This document shows positions 1 to 6,428 of a DNA stretch of 12,227 nt, in pieces. Made by a program: the position numbers and the translations under genes. The stretch lies in assembly GCA_027311185.1 (NCBI GenBank), contig DAICZK010000033.1:1-12227 (forward strand). The letters are read 5' to 3'. This DNA is from Sulfuriferula sp. GTDB taxonomy: Bacteria; Pseudomonadota; Gammaproteobacteria; Burkholderiales; Sulfuriferulaceae. The stretch's first letter is position 1; the number at the start of each line of letters is the position of its first letter. The notes beneath the pieces are model-generated. The model saw nothing but the letters and a program-made list of their open reading frames with translations. It searched no databases and was not told the origin of the DNA.

Positions 1-339
1 GTATTGCAGGTTTCGCGCGCGCATGTCTATCTGACTTATCCTTTCGTGCTTTCCTGGTCGATGCTCGAGGCGATGTCGGCCGGTTGCCTGGTCATTGCTT
101 CGCGCACCGCGCCGGTGGAGGAAGTAGTGCGCCATCGCGACAACGGTTTGCTGGTGGATTTTTTTAATTCAGCCGAACTCGCCGACACTGTCATCGCCGC
201 ACTGGAACAACCTGAAGCCTTCGCGCAGATACGCCGCAATGCCCGGCAAACCGTCATCGAGCGCTACGATCTGAAAAGAATCTGCCTGCCGGCTCAATTG
301 GGCCTGCTGGAAGAGTTGGCGGGGCGGCCGATTGGGTGA
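1..339 (+). CDS. Glycosyltransferase family 4 (GT-B), C-terminal fragment
   Basis: The reading frame is open from the first base, so only the last 112 residues or so of the protein are present. They match the C-terminal nucleotide-sugar-binding half of a GT-B glycosyltransferase (GT4, Glycos_transf_1). The segment SWSMLEAMSAGCLVIASR carries the conserved LEAM-xxG acceptor/donor loop, PVEEVV supplies the downstream acidic residues, and NGLLVDF is the usual GLLV strand near the donor site. The tail has the typical amphipathic helix (RRNARQTVIERYDLKRI). The first Glu of the classical EX7E motif is replaced by Phe, as I recall for a recognised GT4 subfamily. The likely role is adding a sugar to a surface polysaccharide or lipid at the cytoplasmic membrane, but the donor and acceptor cannot be read from this piece. 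No gene follows in the same direction for about 290 bases. Confidence 0.85.
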   Translation, partial: VLQVSRAHVYLTYPFVLSWSMLEAMSAGCLVIASRTAPVEEVVRHRDNGLLVDFFNSAELADTVIAALEQPEAFAQIRRNARQTVIERYDLKRICLPAQLGLLEELAGRPIG

Positions 340-629
340 ATGAGACCGCATTTCCAGTCAGTGCGCCAGAGTAGCGGGCAAGAGAAAGTGAATGCCGCAA
401 GTGGACGTTCGCCAAAATCCGGGTTTTTTCACGATGTCAGTGCGTGCTGAACTTTGATCATGGATAATCAAGTGTTATTTCCGGTTATTCGGCGGGAAGA
501 TACAATGCCGTTGTTTGCATTTGCACTCGAATGTTTGAAATTTTGCGAGATTGTAATAAAGTGTACTAATGCAGGTGTTGGTCTTGCCGGGGTTCGGCAT
601 AATTTATCGCAAATGAATGGAGCAACAGT
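340..629. other. Intergenic region upstream of the DUF433/DUF5615 module
   Basis: I see no gene in this 290-base gap. There is a T6 run at 424-429 but no convincing stem before it, so no terminator is claimed for the glycosyltransferase. A possible sigma70-type promoter is TTGAAA at 535-540 with TAAAGT at 557-562 (16-base spacer), which is weak. A small hairpin lies in the leader of the next gene: TGCCG at 585-589 pairs with CGGCA at 595-599 around a GGGTT loop, and it could be an operator or a leader structure. A good Shine-Dalgarno GGAG is at 619-622. Confidence 0.4.
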
Positions 630-875
630 ATGATCATGAATTTCAAACATTATATTACCCGTGACCCTGAGATCTGCGGCGGAGAGCCAGTTATCACAGG
701 GACGCGAATCAGCGTGCGTACCATCCTCGCCAGTTTGGCGGAAGGGGTGGGTACCGATGACATTTTGCTGGATTTTCCAACGCTCAGCCGTGATGCCGTT
801 CGCGCAATTGTTGCGTTTGCGGCAGTCTCTGCGGAAGAGGATCTCCCCTTGCTGGCGACCCCGATTTTGGCATGA
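630..875 (+). CDS. DUF433 family antitoxin
   Basis: The 81-residue protein is nearly all a DUF433 domain. YITRDPEICGGEPVITGTRI is the family signature near the N-terminus, followed by SVRTILASLAEGVGTDDILLDFPTLSRDAVRAI, a winged-helix-like segment in which a fold resembling DNA-binding antitoxins is expected. Genes of this family commonly precede a DUF5615 PIN-like toxin, and that is the arrangement here: the TGA stop overlaps the ATG of the next frame (ATGA, 872-875). From family knowledge the product should neutralise the toxin and repress its own promoter. ATG at 630 is chosen because GGAG at 619-622 lies 7 bases upstream; ATG at 636 is an alternative that removes two residues. The gene looks intact although its partner is broken, so it may persist only as a repressor or relic. 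Confidence 0.85.
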   Translation: MIMNFKHYITRDPEICGGEPVITGTRISVRTILASLAEGVGTDDILLDFPTLSRDAVRAIVAFAAVSAEEDLPLLATPILA

Positions 876-1220
876 AGATCAAGCTCGACGAGAACTTGCC
901 GGTGAGATTGGTACCCATGCTGCAAAGACAGGGGCACGATGTTGATACGGTGCCCGAAGAACACTTGGCGGCAGACCGGATGCAGATATCTGGCGAGCAG
1001 TGTGTGCAGAGGGCCGGTTTCTTATCACTCAGGATATGGATTTTCTGACACCCGCCAATTTGCGCCCGGCACGCATGCGGGTTTATTGCTTGTCCGATTA
1101 CGCGAACCGGGCATTGGGGCACTGGTAGCGTCTATCGGCGCAATTGCCGCGGAGATTGTCGATTGGGTCGGTTGTTTTGTGGTGCTAACTGAAAATAAAA
1201 TTCGTATCAAACGGCCCTGA
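872..1220 (+). pseudogene. DUF5615 PIN-like toxin, broken by two single-base deletions
   Basis: Three successive frames together spell one DUF5615 (Mut7-C/PIN-like) protein. Frame one, from ATG 872, gives MKIKLDENLPVRLVPMLQRQ and continues GHDVDTVPEEHLA. Frame two, from about 970, gives GRPDADIWRAVCAEGRFLIT then QDMDF. Frame three, from about 1044, gives SDTRQFAPGTHAGLLLVRLR then EPG and runs to TGA at 1220. The first join needs one lost G around 968-972 and the second one lost T in the run at 1041-1044. LDENLP and the TQDxDF acidic motif, expected metal-binding positions of this nuclease-like fold, fall in different frames. As read, translation from ATG 872 stops after about 59 codons and cannot give an active toxin. 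Its start overlaps the DUF433 stop. Homopolymer sequencing error is possible, since the T deletion is in a short run. Confidence 0.8.
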
Positions 1221-1338
1221 AGATGGATTCGCTTGCTTTTTAGCCACTTTATTTATTATAAAGCGTGTCGTTTTAATAGCGATCGTCTCCAATCCGTTGA
1301 AATCGGGGGAATTAAAGCGGGTAACGAAATTCGTTAAT

Positions 1339-1665
1339 TCACTCGAAGATCGGCGCCAGCTTCGCAAGAACCTCATCGAGGATGGCTTGCGGTAGCGTAT
1401 CCACCTTGCGACAGTTACGAGCAGCTATGTCCAGCATGCGTGGTTGGTCGCAACGAATAATGCCGCTCGTTTTGATCCCGGTAATCGGTACGGCGAAGCC
1501 GATGCGTCTGGCGAACTCACCCCCTGTCGTGATCGGCACAATCACCGGTAGCCTTGTTGCTTCGTTGAACTCATCCGGCGATACGACCAAGACGGGGCAA
1601 TAGCCTTGTTGTTCGCGGCCGGCCACAGGTTCGAGCGATACCAGATAAATGCCTCCCCGTTTCAT
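1339..1665 (-). CDS. mazF: MazF/PemK (ChpB-like) endoribonuclease toxin, probable active-site variant
   Basis: This 108-residue protein has the MazF/PemK fold signature: KRGGIYLVSLEPVAGREQQG, VLVVSPDEFN, PVIVPITTGGEFARRIGFAV and CDQPRMLDIAARNCRKVD. It looks closer to E. coli ChpB than to MazF (GGxFARxxGFxVP, VRMMDLxAR-type strand). The family cleaves mRNA in the cytoplasm. The catalytic Thr of PIT (T46, aligned with E. coli MazF T52) is present. The Arg that normally follows in EQxGxRP (E. coli R29) is Cys23 here (EQQGYCP, codon TGC), one transition away from CGC. Arg17 lies nearby but aligns with MazF S23, so the toxin may be weak or dead. The ATG overlaps the antitoxin TGA in ATGA (1662-1665), indicating coupled translation. 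Family assignment is firm; activity is uncertain. Confidence 0.88.
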   Translation of the reverse strand: MKRGGIYLVSLEPVAGREQQGYCPVLVVSPDEFNEATRLPVIVPITTGGEFARRIGFAVPITGIKTSGIIRCDQPRMLDIAARNCRKVDTLPQAILDEVLAKLAPIFE

Positions 1666-1919
1666 ACCAGTTCGCCGCCCACGGCTGGCGCATCAACCCA
1701 TTCCCGTTCTTCCTGGGGCTGTGGCGCGGAATAGTCGGACGCCGCGAGTAATTCCGCCAGCGTGTAGCGCGGGCGCGGCAACGGGCCGATTACTATGCGG
1801 TCGCCGTCAAGGGTAACGCCAACCGTAGAGCCCGCGCTAAGGTGAAGCAGATCGAGAATTGCAGGTGGCAGCGCCAACATGACAGAGCCGCCAACTTTAC
1901 GCAGATGGGTGGTGTGCAT
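1662..1919 (-). CDS. mazE: MazE/ChpS-type antitoxin with AbrB-like DNA-binding domain
   Basis: The 85-residue protein begins with an AbrB/MazE swapped-hairpin domain: LRKVGGSVMLALPPAILDLL, then GSTVGVTLDGDRIVIGPL. It ends with an acidic toxin-binding tail that resembles ChpS (RYTLAELLAASD, then EEREWVDAPAVGGELV). It should bind and neutralise the MazF-like partner and, with it, repress the shared promoter. The start is supported by AAGGA on the minus strand, 7 bases before the ATG (TCACGCT spacer). Upstream is a perfect AT-rich inverted repeat (1937-1954), a natural operator candidate. The stop overlaps the toxin start by 4 bases. The antitoxin appears intact whereas the toxin has lost a key residue. 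Confidence 0.88.
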   Translation of the reverse strand: MHTTHLRKVGGSVMLALPPAILDLLHLSAGSTVGVTLDGDRIVIGPLPRPRYTLAELLAASDYSAPQPQEEREWVDAPAVGGELV

Positions 1920-1936
1920 AGCGTGATCCTTATTGA

Positions 1937-1954
1937 ATTATATTTTAGTATAAT
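1937..1954 (-). promoter_or_regulatory. Inverted repeat, probable operator/promoter of the mazEF module
   Basis: ATTATA (1937-1942) and TATAAT (1949-1954) are exact inverted copies around TTTTAG. The repeat lies 18-35 bases upstream of the mazE ATG on the minus strand and contains -10-like TATAAT and TATACT hexamers in that direction. I see no strong -35. AbrB/MazE-type antitoxins autoregulate through such palindromes, so operator function is inferred from position and symmetry. Confidence 0.5.
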
Positions 1955-1957
1955 GCA

Positions 1958-2126
1958 TTAAGCCCGATCTTTTCATAAATTGGCGCGCGCCCTCGCTGGG
2001 CTTTTGTTTCGTATGAAGCTCTTGCCCAGTTGGCTGTATGAATAACTACACCACGCCTTCCAAAAGCGCCCTACAAAACAAAATCCTGCGCGATCATCAC
2101 GCGAATTTATGAAAAGATCGGCTTAA
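1958..2126. mobile_element. MITE-like imperfect long palindrome (169 bp)
   Basis: The two ends are inverted copies. The left end, from 1958, reads TTAAGCCCGATC then TTTTCATAAATT. The right end is the inverse, ending GATCGGCTTAA at 2126, with single-base gaps; CGATCTTTTCATAAATT (17 bases) is perfect in both. Similarity resumes further in: TCGC plus TTTTGTTT and GTA at 1993-2013 match the inverse of 2072-2093, and weaker matches continue toward the centre near 2042. The whole element could fold into one long hairpin. It has no ORF of note. The terminal TTAA on both sides could be a target duplication. It sits between mazE and the REP hairpin. A decayed transposon end pair or a MITE is the simplest reading; a structured RNA is the alternative. 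Confidence 0.55.
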
Positions 2127-2207
2127 GTATCTTCATCGTCAACTCCCATCAGGCGAAGAGTTAACGAAGCGCTGATTTATTCGTCATCCCCTTTGTATGC
2201 CGTTTCG

Positions 2208-2266
2208 GTAGGAGCGGGCTTGCCCGCGAATCGCGGCCAAATTATCGCGGGCAAGCCCGCTCCTAC
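2208..2266. repeat. REP-type palindrome, possible bidirectional terminator
   Basis: Two perfectly complementary 22-base arms (2208-2229 and 2245-2266) flank a 15-base loop (ATCGCGGCCAAATTA). The arm core GTAGGAGCGGGCTTGCCCGC is the well-known REP sequence seen in many copies in Pseudomonas genomes. It lies 45 bases beyond the trpE stop, so the hairpin could end or stabilise the trpE transcript, although no T-run follows it. REP elements are spread by RAYT (TnpA-REP) transposases; none is encoded here. Confidence 0.8.
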
Positions 2267-2311
2267 CACCATGGATTGCGTCTCGTAAAATTTGGATAAA
2301 TCAACGTTTCT

Positions 2312-3796
2312 TTAAAGCTCCCCCAGCTCGGACAGCACCATCTCGGCTGCGCGTAGCACCGCACGCGCCTTGTTTTCGGTTTCCTGCCATTCGGCTTCGG
2401 CGACCGAGTCGGCGACGATACCTGCCGCCGCCTGCACGTAAAGTTTGCCGTTTTTGACGATGCCGGTGCGAATGGCGATGGCCAGATCCATTTCGCCGTT
2501 AAATCCCAGGTAGCCGACGGCGCCGCCATACAGCCCGCGTTTGCTGGGCTCCAGCTCGTCGATGATTTCCATGGCGCGGATTTTCGGCGCGCCGGTCAGC
2601 GTGCCCGCCGGGAAGGTGGCGCGCAATACGTCGAGGTTGCTGGTGCCGGGCTTGAGTTTGCCCTCGACTGAGCTGACGATGTGCATGACGTGCGAATAGC
2701 GCTCGACCACCATTTTGTCGGTGACCTTGACTGTGCCCGTTTGCGCGATGCGCCCGATATCGTTGCGCGCGAGGTCGATGAGCATGAGGTGTTCGGCAAT
2801 TTCCTTGGGGTCGGCCAACAGTTCTGTTGCGAGTTCTTCGTCGCGTTGCGGCGTATCGCCGCGCGGCCGGGTGCCCGCCAGTGGCCGGATGGTGACAAAA
2901 TCGCCGTCGGCGCGGTGCTCCTGGCGGACCAGTATTTCCGGCGATGCGCCGACGACGTGGAAATTGCCCATGTCGTAGTAATACATGTACGGCGACGGAT
3001 TGATCGAACGCAGCGCCCGGTACAGCGACAAGGCCGATGCGGCGAAAGGCTTGATCAGGCGTTGCCCGATTTGCACTTGCATCATGTCGCCCGCTGCGAT
3101 GTACTGCTTCGCGCGCGCGACTGCCTTGAGGTAATCGGCGCGCGAGGTTTCGCGTTCGGTTTCGCTGGCTACCGTGGGCAGGGGAATGGGGACCTCGACG
3201 GGTTTGCGCAAGGCTGTGCGCAATTGATTAAGGCGCAGCAGCGCCTGCGCGTAAGCGCCGGGCTGGCCCGGATCGGCGTATACGATCAGCGTCAGTTTGC
3301 CGGTGAGATTGTCCACCACCGCCAGTTCTTCGCTGAGCAATAACAGGATATCCGGTGTATTGAGCAAATCGGCCTTGTGGTTGTGAGCCAGGCGCGGTTC
3401 TATGTAGCGCACCGTGTCGTAGCCGAAGTAGCCTACCAGGCCGCCGACGAAGCGCGGCAGTCCGGGCAGACTCGCAACCCGGTAGCGCTGCAGCAGGGAT
3501 TCGATAAATACCAGCGGATCGGGAGCGTTGTGCTGTTCGGTTTTTTCGCCGTCGGTCTCCAGCGTGACGACATGGCCATGTACCCGCAATACTGTGCGCG
3601 CAGGCAGGCCGATGATGGAGTAGCGGCCGAAACGCTCGCCGCCGACGACCGATTCGAGCAGGTAGGAATACGGCGCGTTGGCGAGTTTGAGAAAAATCGA
3701 CAGCGGCGTATCCAGATCCGCCGGCAACTCGCGAGTCAGCGGAATGCGGTTGTAACCGGCCTGGGCGAGTTCGTTGAATTGCTGTTCAGTCATCAT
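2312..3796 (-). CDS. trpE: Anthranilate synthase component I
   Basis: TrpE converts chorismate to anthranilate, the first committed step of tryptophan synthesis, using ammonia from the TrpG glutaminase subunit in the cytoplasm. The 494-residue length is normal. The N-terminal domain carries LLES (residues 46-49), the tryptophan feedback-binding motif, so allosteric inhibition is expected. The chorismate-binding domain shows [51 protein letters not shown] and [20 protein letters not shown], all intact. Two start codons stand in tandem (ATGATG, 3796 and 3793), with AAAGG about 7 bases upstream. It is the third gene after rpe and gph. No trpG follows on the 3' side, where a REP hairpin, a MITE-like palindrome and a TA module lie instead. 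A possible Trp-containing leader ORF precedes it. Confidence 0.97.
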   Translation of the reverse strand: MMTEQQFNELAQAGYNRIPLTRELPADLDTPLSIFLKLANAPYSYLLESVVGGERFGRYSIIGLPARTVLRVHGHVVTLETDGEKTEQHNAPDPLVFIESLLQRYRVASLPGLPRFVGGLVGYFGYDTVRYIEPRLAHNHKADLLNTPDILLLLSEELAVVDNLTGKLTLIVYADPGQPGAYAQALLRLNQLRTALRKPVEVPIPLPTVASETERETSRADYLKAVARAKQYIAAGDMMQVQIGQRLIKPFAASALSLYRALRSINPSPYMYYYDMGNFHVVGASPEILVRQEHRADGDFVTIRPLAGTRPRGDTPQRDEELATELLADPKEIAEHLMLIDLARNDIGRIAQTGTVKVTDKMVVERYSHVMHIVSSVEGKLKPGTSNLDVLRATFPAGTLTGAPKIRAMEIIDELEPSKRGLYGGAVGYLGFNGEMDLAIAIRTGIVKNGKLYVQAAAGIVADSVAEAEWQETENKARAVLRAAEMVLSELGEL

Positions 3797-3806
3797 GCAT
3801 TTGCCT

Positions 3807-3893
3807 TTAATGAATGGAGGGACCGCGGTGCCGTGCGGGCCGCCTGCGCCATCGCCATGCCGTCGTCTTTATCAAGGTAACTGCAGGTTGCAT
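3807..3893 (-). CDS. Small ORF upstream of trpE, candidate Trp leader peptide
   Basis: This 28-codon ORF starts 2 bases after the gph stop (TAA TC ATG) and ends 10 bases before the first trpE ATG. It reads [18 protein letters not shown] at its start, so Trp occupies residues 13 and 15, unusual for so short a peptide directly before a tryptophan gene. The rest is Arg/Pro/His-rich. Against a real leader: there is no clear Shine-Dalgarno sequence and no rho-independent terminator with a T-run before trpE. An overlapping alternative ORF (3793-3858, 21 residues) has its TGA inside the trpE ATGATG and could couple translation instead. Function is conjectural. Confidence 0.3.
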   Translation of the reverse strand: MQPAVTLIKTTAWRWRRRPARHRGPSIH

Positions 3894-3895
3894 GA

Positions 3896-4579
3896 TTAAT
3901 CTGCTTGGGTGACCAGTTTTGCGGCATCGAGCAGGCTGGCGACAACGGCATCCGGCTGCAATTCGCTGACCGGGACGCCGCGGTTATAACCGTAGGGCAC
4001 GCAAAATACCGGGCAGCCCGCGGCACGCGCCGCCTGGGTGTCGTTGCTGGAATCGCCGATCAGCAATAGCTGATCCGGAGTGACGCCGAAATGTTGGGCC
4101 GCGTGCAACAGCGGCAGCGGGTCGGGTTTGCGTCTGGGCAGGCTGTCGCCCGCCAGCACCAGTTCGAAATAATCAAGCAGGCCGGTATCGCGCAGCAGCG
4201 GCGTGGTGAACACTTCGGCCTTGTTGGTGACGCAGGCCAGCCGTACGCCCATGGCGCGGAAAGCCTGCAAGCCTTCGATCACCCCTCCGAATGGCCGCGA
4301 ATAGCGCGCTACATTCTCACCGTAATGTTTCTTGTAAATCGCATAGCCCTTGGCGAAAAGCTCAGCGTCAGGCTCGGCGTCCATGTCGCCGGTCAAAACG
4401 CGTTTCGCCAGGCGCGATACGCCGTTGCCGATATAGGTTTTAATCGTCGCCAGCGGCGGTGCCGGCAAGGCCAGTTCGTTCATCATCAATTCAGCCGCGT
4501 AGGCAAGGTCAGACGCGGTGTCGAGCAAGGTGCCGTCAAGGTCGATGACGACGGCTTTTACTGCGAGTGGGAAATCAAT
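3896..4579 (-). CDS. gph: Phosphoglycolate phosphatase (HAD superfamily), probable ATT start
   Basis: Gph hydrolyses 2-phosphoglycolate to glycolate, a repair/detoxification step. HAD motif I is VVIDLDGTLLDT, with the nucleophile and acid/base Asp at residues 13 and 15 counted from ATT. Motif II lies in ACVTNK, the motif III Lys in RRKPDPLPLL, and motif IV is LLIGDSSNDTQAARAAG. The cap domain lies between. The frame has no ATG, GTG or TTG before motif I. The first ATG falls at 4528, which would delete the catalytic DxD. The ATT at 4579-4577 shares its A with the rpe TAA stop, and AAGGTGG lies 4 bases upstream, so a rare ATT start coupled to rpe is favoured. From there the protein is 227 residues, normal for Gph, with the common N-terminus xDFPLAVKAV. 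Confidence 0.92.
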   Translation of the reverse strand: MDFPLAVKAVVIDLDGTLLDTASDLAYAAELMMNELALPAPPLATIKTYIGNGVSRLAKRVLTGDMDAEPDAELFAKGYAIYKKHYGENVARYSRPFGGVIEGLQAFRAMGVRLACVTNKAEVFTTPLLRDTGLLDYFELVLAGDSLPRRKPDPLPLLHAAQHFGVTPDQLLLIGDSSNDTQAARAAGCPVFCVPYGYNRGVPVSELQPDAVVASLLDAAKLVTQAD

Positions 4580-5268
4580 TATGCCACCTTGGCGAGCTCT
4601 GCTCGCAGTGCGGCTACGACGCTGTCGTAGCGGTGCGGGTCGGCGCCCTTGCCGGCGCTGAAGATGGCCGATCCGGCAACGAACACGTCTGCGCCTGCGC
4701 GCGCGACTTCGGCGATATTATCGATCTTGACGCCACCGTCGACTTCGAGCCAGATGTCGCGGCCTGAAGCGTCGATACGCTGGCGCGCGGCGCGAATTTT
4801 GACGAGAGTTTCAGGGATGAATTTTTGTCCGCCAAAGCCCGGGTTGACGGACATGAGCAGTATCATGTCGACTTTGTCCATAACGTAATCGAGATAGCTC
4901 AGCGAGGTCGCCGGGTTGAATACCAGGCCTGCCTTGCAGCCGGACTCCTTGATCAGTGCTAAAGTACGGTCTATATGCTCGGAAGCTTCGGGGTGGAAGG
5001 TGATCATGTTCGCCCCTGCCTTGGCAAAATCGGGGATAATGCGGTCAACGGGTTTGACCATCAAATGCACGTCGATGATCGCCTGGGTGATAGGGCGCAG
5101 CGATTCGCAGACCAGCGGGCCGATGGTGAGGTTGGGCACATAATGGTTGTCCATTACGTCGAAATGGATAATATCGGCGCCTGACGCAACGACATCGGTG
5201 ACTTCCTGCCCCAATTTGGCAAAATTTGCGGATAGAATACTGGGTGCGATACGAAATTGTCTGGACAC
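4579..5268 (-). CDS. rpe: Ribulose-phosphate 3-epimerase
   Basis: Rpe interconverts ribulose 5-phosphate and xylulose 5-phosphate in the pentose phosphate (and, if present, Calvin) cycle. The 229-residue TIM barrel is complete: [17 protein letters not shown] near the start, [17 protein letters not shown] (metal-binding His and catalytic Asp), [28 protein letters not shown] (second catalytic Asp) and [12 protein letters not shown] (phosphate loop). The start is GTG at 5268, preceded by AAGGAGA with a 5-base spacer. The frame is open further upstream, but that extension lacks similarity and would cover the apaG start. rpe leads the rpe-gph-trpE run and is divergent from apaG across 90 bases. 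Confidence 0.96.
   Translation of the reverse strand: MSRQFRIAPSILSANFAKLGQEVTDVVASGADIIHFDVMDNHYVPNLTIGPLVCESLRPITQAIIDVHLMVKPVDRIIPDFAKAGANMITFHPEASEHIDRTLALIKESGCKAGLVFNPATSLSYLDYVMDKVDMILLMSVNPGFGGQKFIPETLVKIRAARQRIDASGRDIWLEVDGGVKIDNIAEVARAGADVFVAGSAIFSAGKGADPHRYDSVVAALRAELAKVA
4584..4590 (-). promoter_or_regulatory. Shine-Dalgarno AAGGTGG supporting the ATT start of gph
   Basis: On the minus strand AAGGTGG lies inside the last rpe codons, 4 bases before the ATT that begins gph. This is the only start signal in the frame that keeps the catalytic DxD motif, so it decides the start. Re-initiation by ribosomes ending rpe at the overlapping TAA is likely. Confidence 0.55.
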
Positions 5269-5272
5269 GATG

Positions 5273-5279
5273 TCTCCTT
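5273..5279 (-). promoter_or_regulatory. Ribosome binding site deciding the GTG start of rpe
   Basis: AAGGAGA on the minus strand is a near-perfect Shine-Dalgarno sequence 4-5 bases before GTG at 5268. It rules out the longer frame that extends to 5496. The homologous N-terminus ([15 protein letters not shown]) begins immediately after the GTG. Confidence 0.8.
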
Positions 5280-5358
5280 GCGCTAAATATTTAAGAGCCT
5301 TCGATTTTACCTGTAATCGCGTTCTTGTAACAGTACGAGTTCTAGTGAAAGATAATAA

Positions 5359-5742
5359 ATGGCCGATCTGAGAAAAAAACATATCACGATTAATGTGCAA
5401 ACCGCATTTCTGCCCGAGCAATCCGATCCGGATCAGGAGCGTTACGTGTTTGCCTATACCATTACCATTGCCAATAGCGGAACGGTAGTGGCGCAACTGG
5501 TATCACGCCACTGGGTCATCACCGACGCCGAGGATCATGTGCAGGAGGTGCGCGGCCTGGGCGTAGTCGGCGAGCAGCCCATGCTCAAACCGGGCGAGGC
5601 GTTTGAATATACCAGCGGCACGGCACTCAATACCCCGGTCGGCACGATGCGGGGTAGTTACCAGATGATCGCCGAGGATGGCGAGCACTTCGACGCCGAA
5701 ATTCCTCCCTTTGTATTGGCCATGCCCAGGACGCTGCATTGA
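5359..5742 (+). CDS. apaG: ApaG protein (Co2+/Mg2+ efflux-associated)
   Basis: The 127-residue product is a complete ApaG (DUF525) domain: [60 protein letters not shown] and [10 protein letters not shown]. The fold is an immunoglobulin-like beta sandwich. The biochemical role is not settled; the name derives from the apaGH locus and a link to cobalt resistance in enteric bacteria. No apaH is adjacent here. ATG at 5359 is preceded by only a weak GAAAGA. It is divergent from rpe, and the next gene starts 12 bases after its stop, so the two probably share a transcript. Confidence 0.95.
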   Translation: MADLRKKHITINVQTAFLPEQSDPDQERYVFAYTITIANSGTVVAQLVSRHWVITDAEDHVQEVRGLGVVGEQPMLKPGEAFEYTSGTALNTPVGTMRGSYQMIAEDGEHFDAEIPPFVLAMPRTLH

Positions 5743-5754
5743 TGCGGTTAGCGT

Positions 5755-6363
5755 ATGGCGCCAGAGGTACGTGAGCCCGAACTGAGCCGGGCGCAGCGCA
5801 GGATTGTGGCAGCGCTGTTATTGTCGATAGGTGCGCACGCCGCAGTGGTCGGCCTGCTGCGATTGCGAGCGATCGCGCCCTCCGCAGTCGAATCCGAAGT
5901 CTTGCAGATCAGATTGACTGCGAAGCCAGCCGCCGCGCGGACAGCGTCAGTGACACCGACACCGACCGCACCCGCACCCGCACCGGACGAGCCGCCGCAG
6001 CAAAGCACCCCCGTGCCGCCGGACAAATCCGGCCGGCTGGCGGTGGATGTTCCGTTGCTGGTGGACGAAACCTACTACCCGACCCGGGAACTCGATGTCC
6101 TTCCCCGGCCGCTATCCCCCGTCCACCCATTGTATCCGGTGTTCCCGCCGCAGCACGAGGTTCAGGGCTGGGTGTTGTTGCGATTGAAAATTGACGACAC
6201 GGGCCTGGTGCGTTCAGCCGAAGTCAGCGCCGCCGACCCGCCCGGCGTTTTCGATCAGTCCGCTCTCGCCGCGTTTGGCCAGGCGCGGTTTGCGCCAGCG
6301 CAAAAAGACGGGCGTGCGGTTAATTCGCTGGTGCAAATCAAGGTTAGTTTCAGGATCAAATAG
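5755..6363 (+). CDS. TonB-family energy transducer
   Basis: The 202-residue protein has TonB architecture: a short cytoplasmic start, one membrane helix at about residues 17-36, a Pro/Ala/Thr-rich periplasmic spacer (about 55-95) and a C-terminal TonB domain (about 120-202) with YPVFPPQ, VQGWVLLRLKIDDTGLV, SALAAFGQARFAPAQKDGRA and VQIKVSFRIK. The membrane helix keeps the Ser24-x3-His28 pattern equivalent to E. coli TonB S16/H20, which contacts ExbB/ExbD. It should pass proton-motive energy to outer membrane receptors. ATG 5755 is the first possible start because TAG at 5749-5751 is in frame just upstream. No exbBD or receptor gene is adjacent, so the partner and substrate are unknown. It appears co-transcribed with apaG. 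Confidence 0.88.
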   Translation: MAPEVREPELSRAQRRIVAALLLSIGAHAAVVGLLRLRAIAPSAVESEVLQIRLTAKPAAARTASVTPTPTAPAPAPDEPPQQSTPVPPDKSGRLAVDVPLLVDETYYPTRELDVLPRPLSPVHPLYPVFPPQHEVQGWVLLRLKIDDTGLVRSAEVSAADPPGVFDQSALAAFGQARFAPAQKDGRAVNSLVQIKVSFRIK

Positions 6364-6428
6364 CTTGCGGTTAAGGCGGCATCAGCCTGCTCGATTCGTC
6401 GATTTAACGTTCCGGGACTAATCTGGGT

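Noticed and set aside
424..429. T-run after the glycosyltransferase as a terminator
   Set aside because: No stable stem precedes it.
1322..1336. Perfect palindrome TAACGAA-A-TTCGTTA just after the mazF stop
   Set aside because: A real repeat, but too A+T-rich and without a T-tract to call a terminator; chance is plausible.
2681..3343. Long plus-strand ORF (220 codons) antisense to trpE
   Set aside because: It lies wholly inside intact trpE, has no recognisable domain, and reflects the GC-rich codon pattern of the opposite strand.
3793..3893. Classical rho-independent trp attenuator before trpE
   Set aside because: GC-rich pairing is possible but there is no T-run, so only a translational leader effect is left open.
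5269..5496. N-terminal extension of rpe to 5496
   Set aside because: It would overlap apaG, lacks similarity to Rpe, and a near-perfect Shine-Dalgarno sequence precedes GTG 5268.
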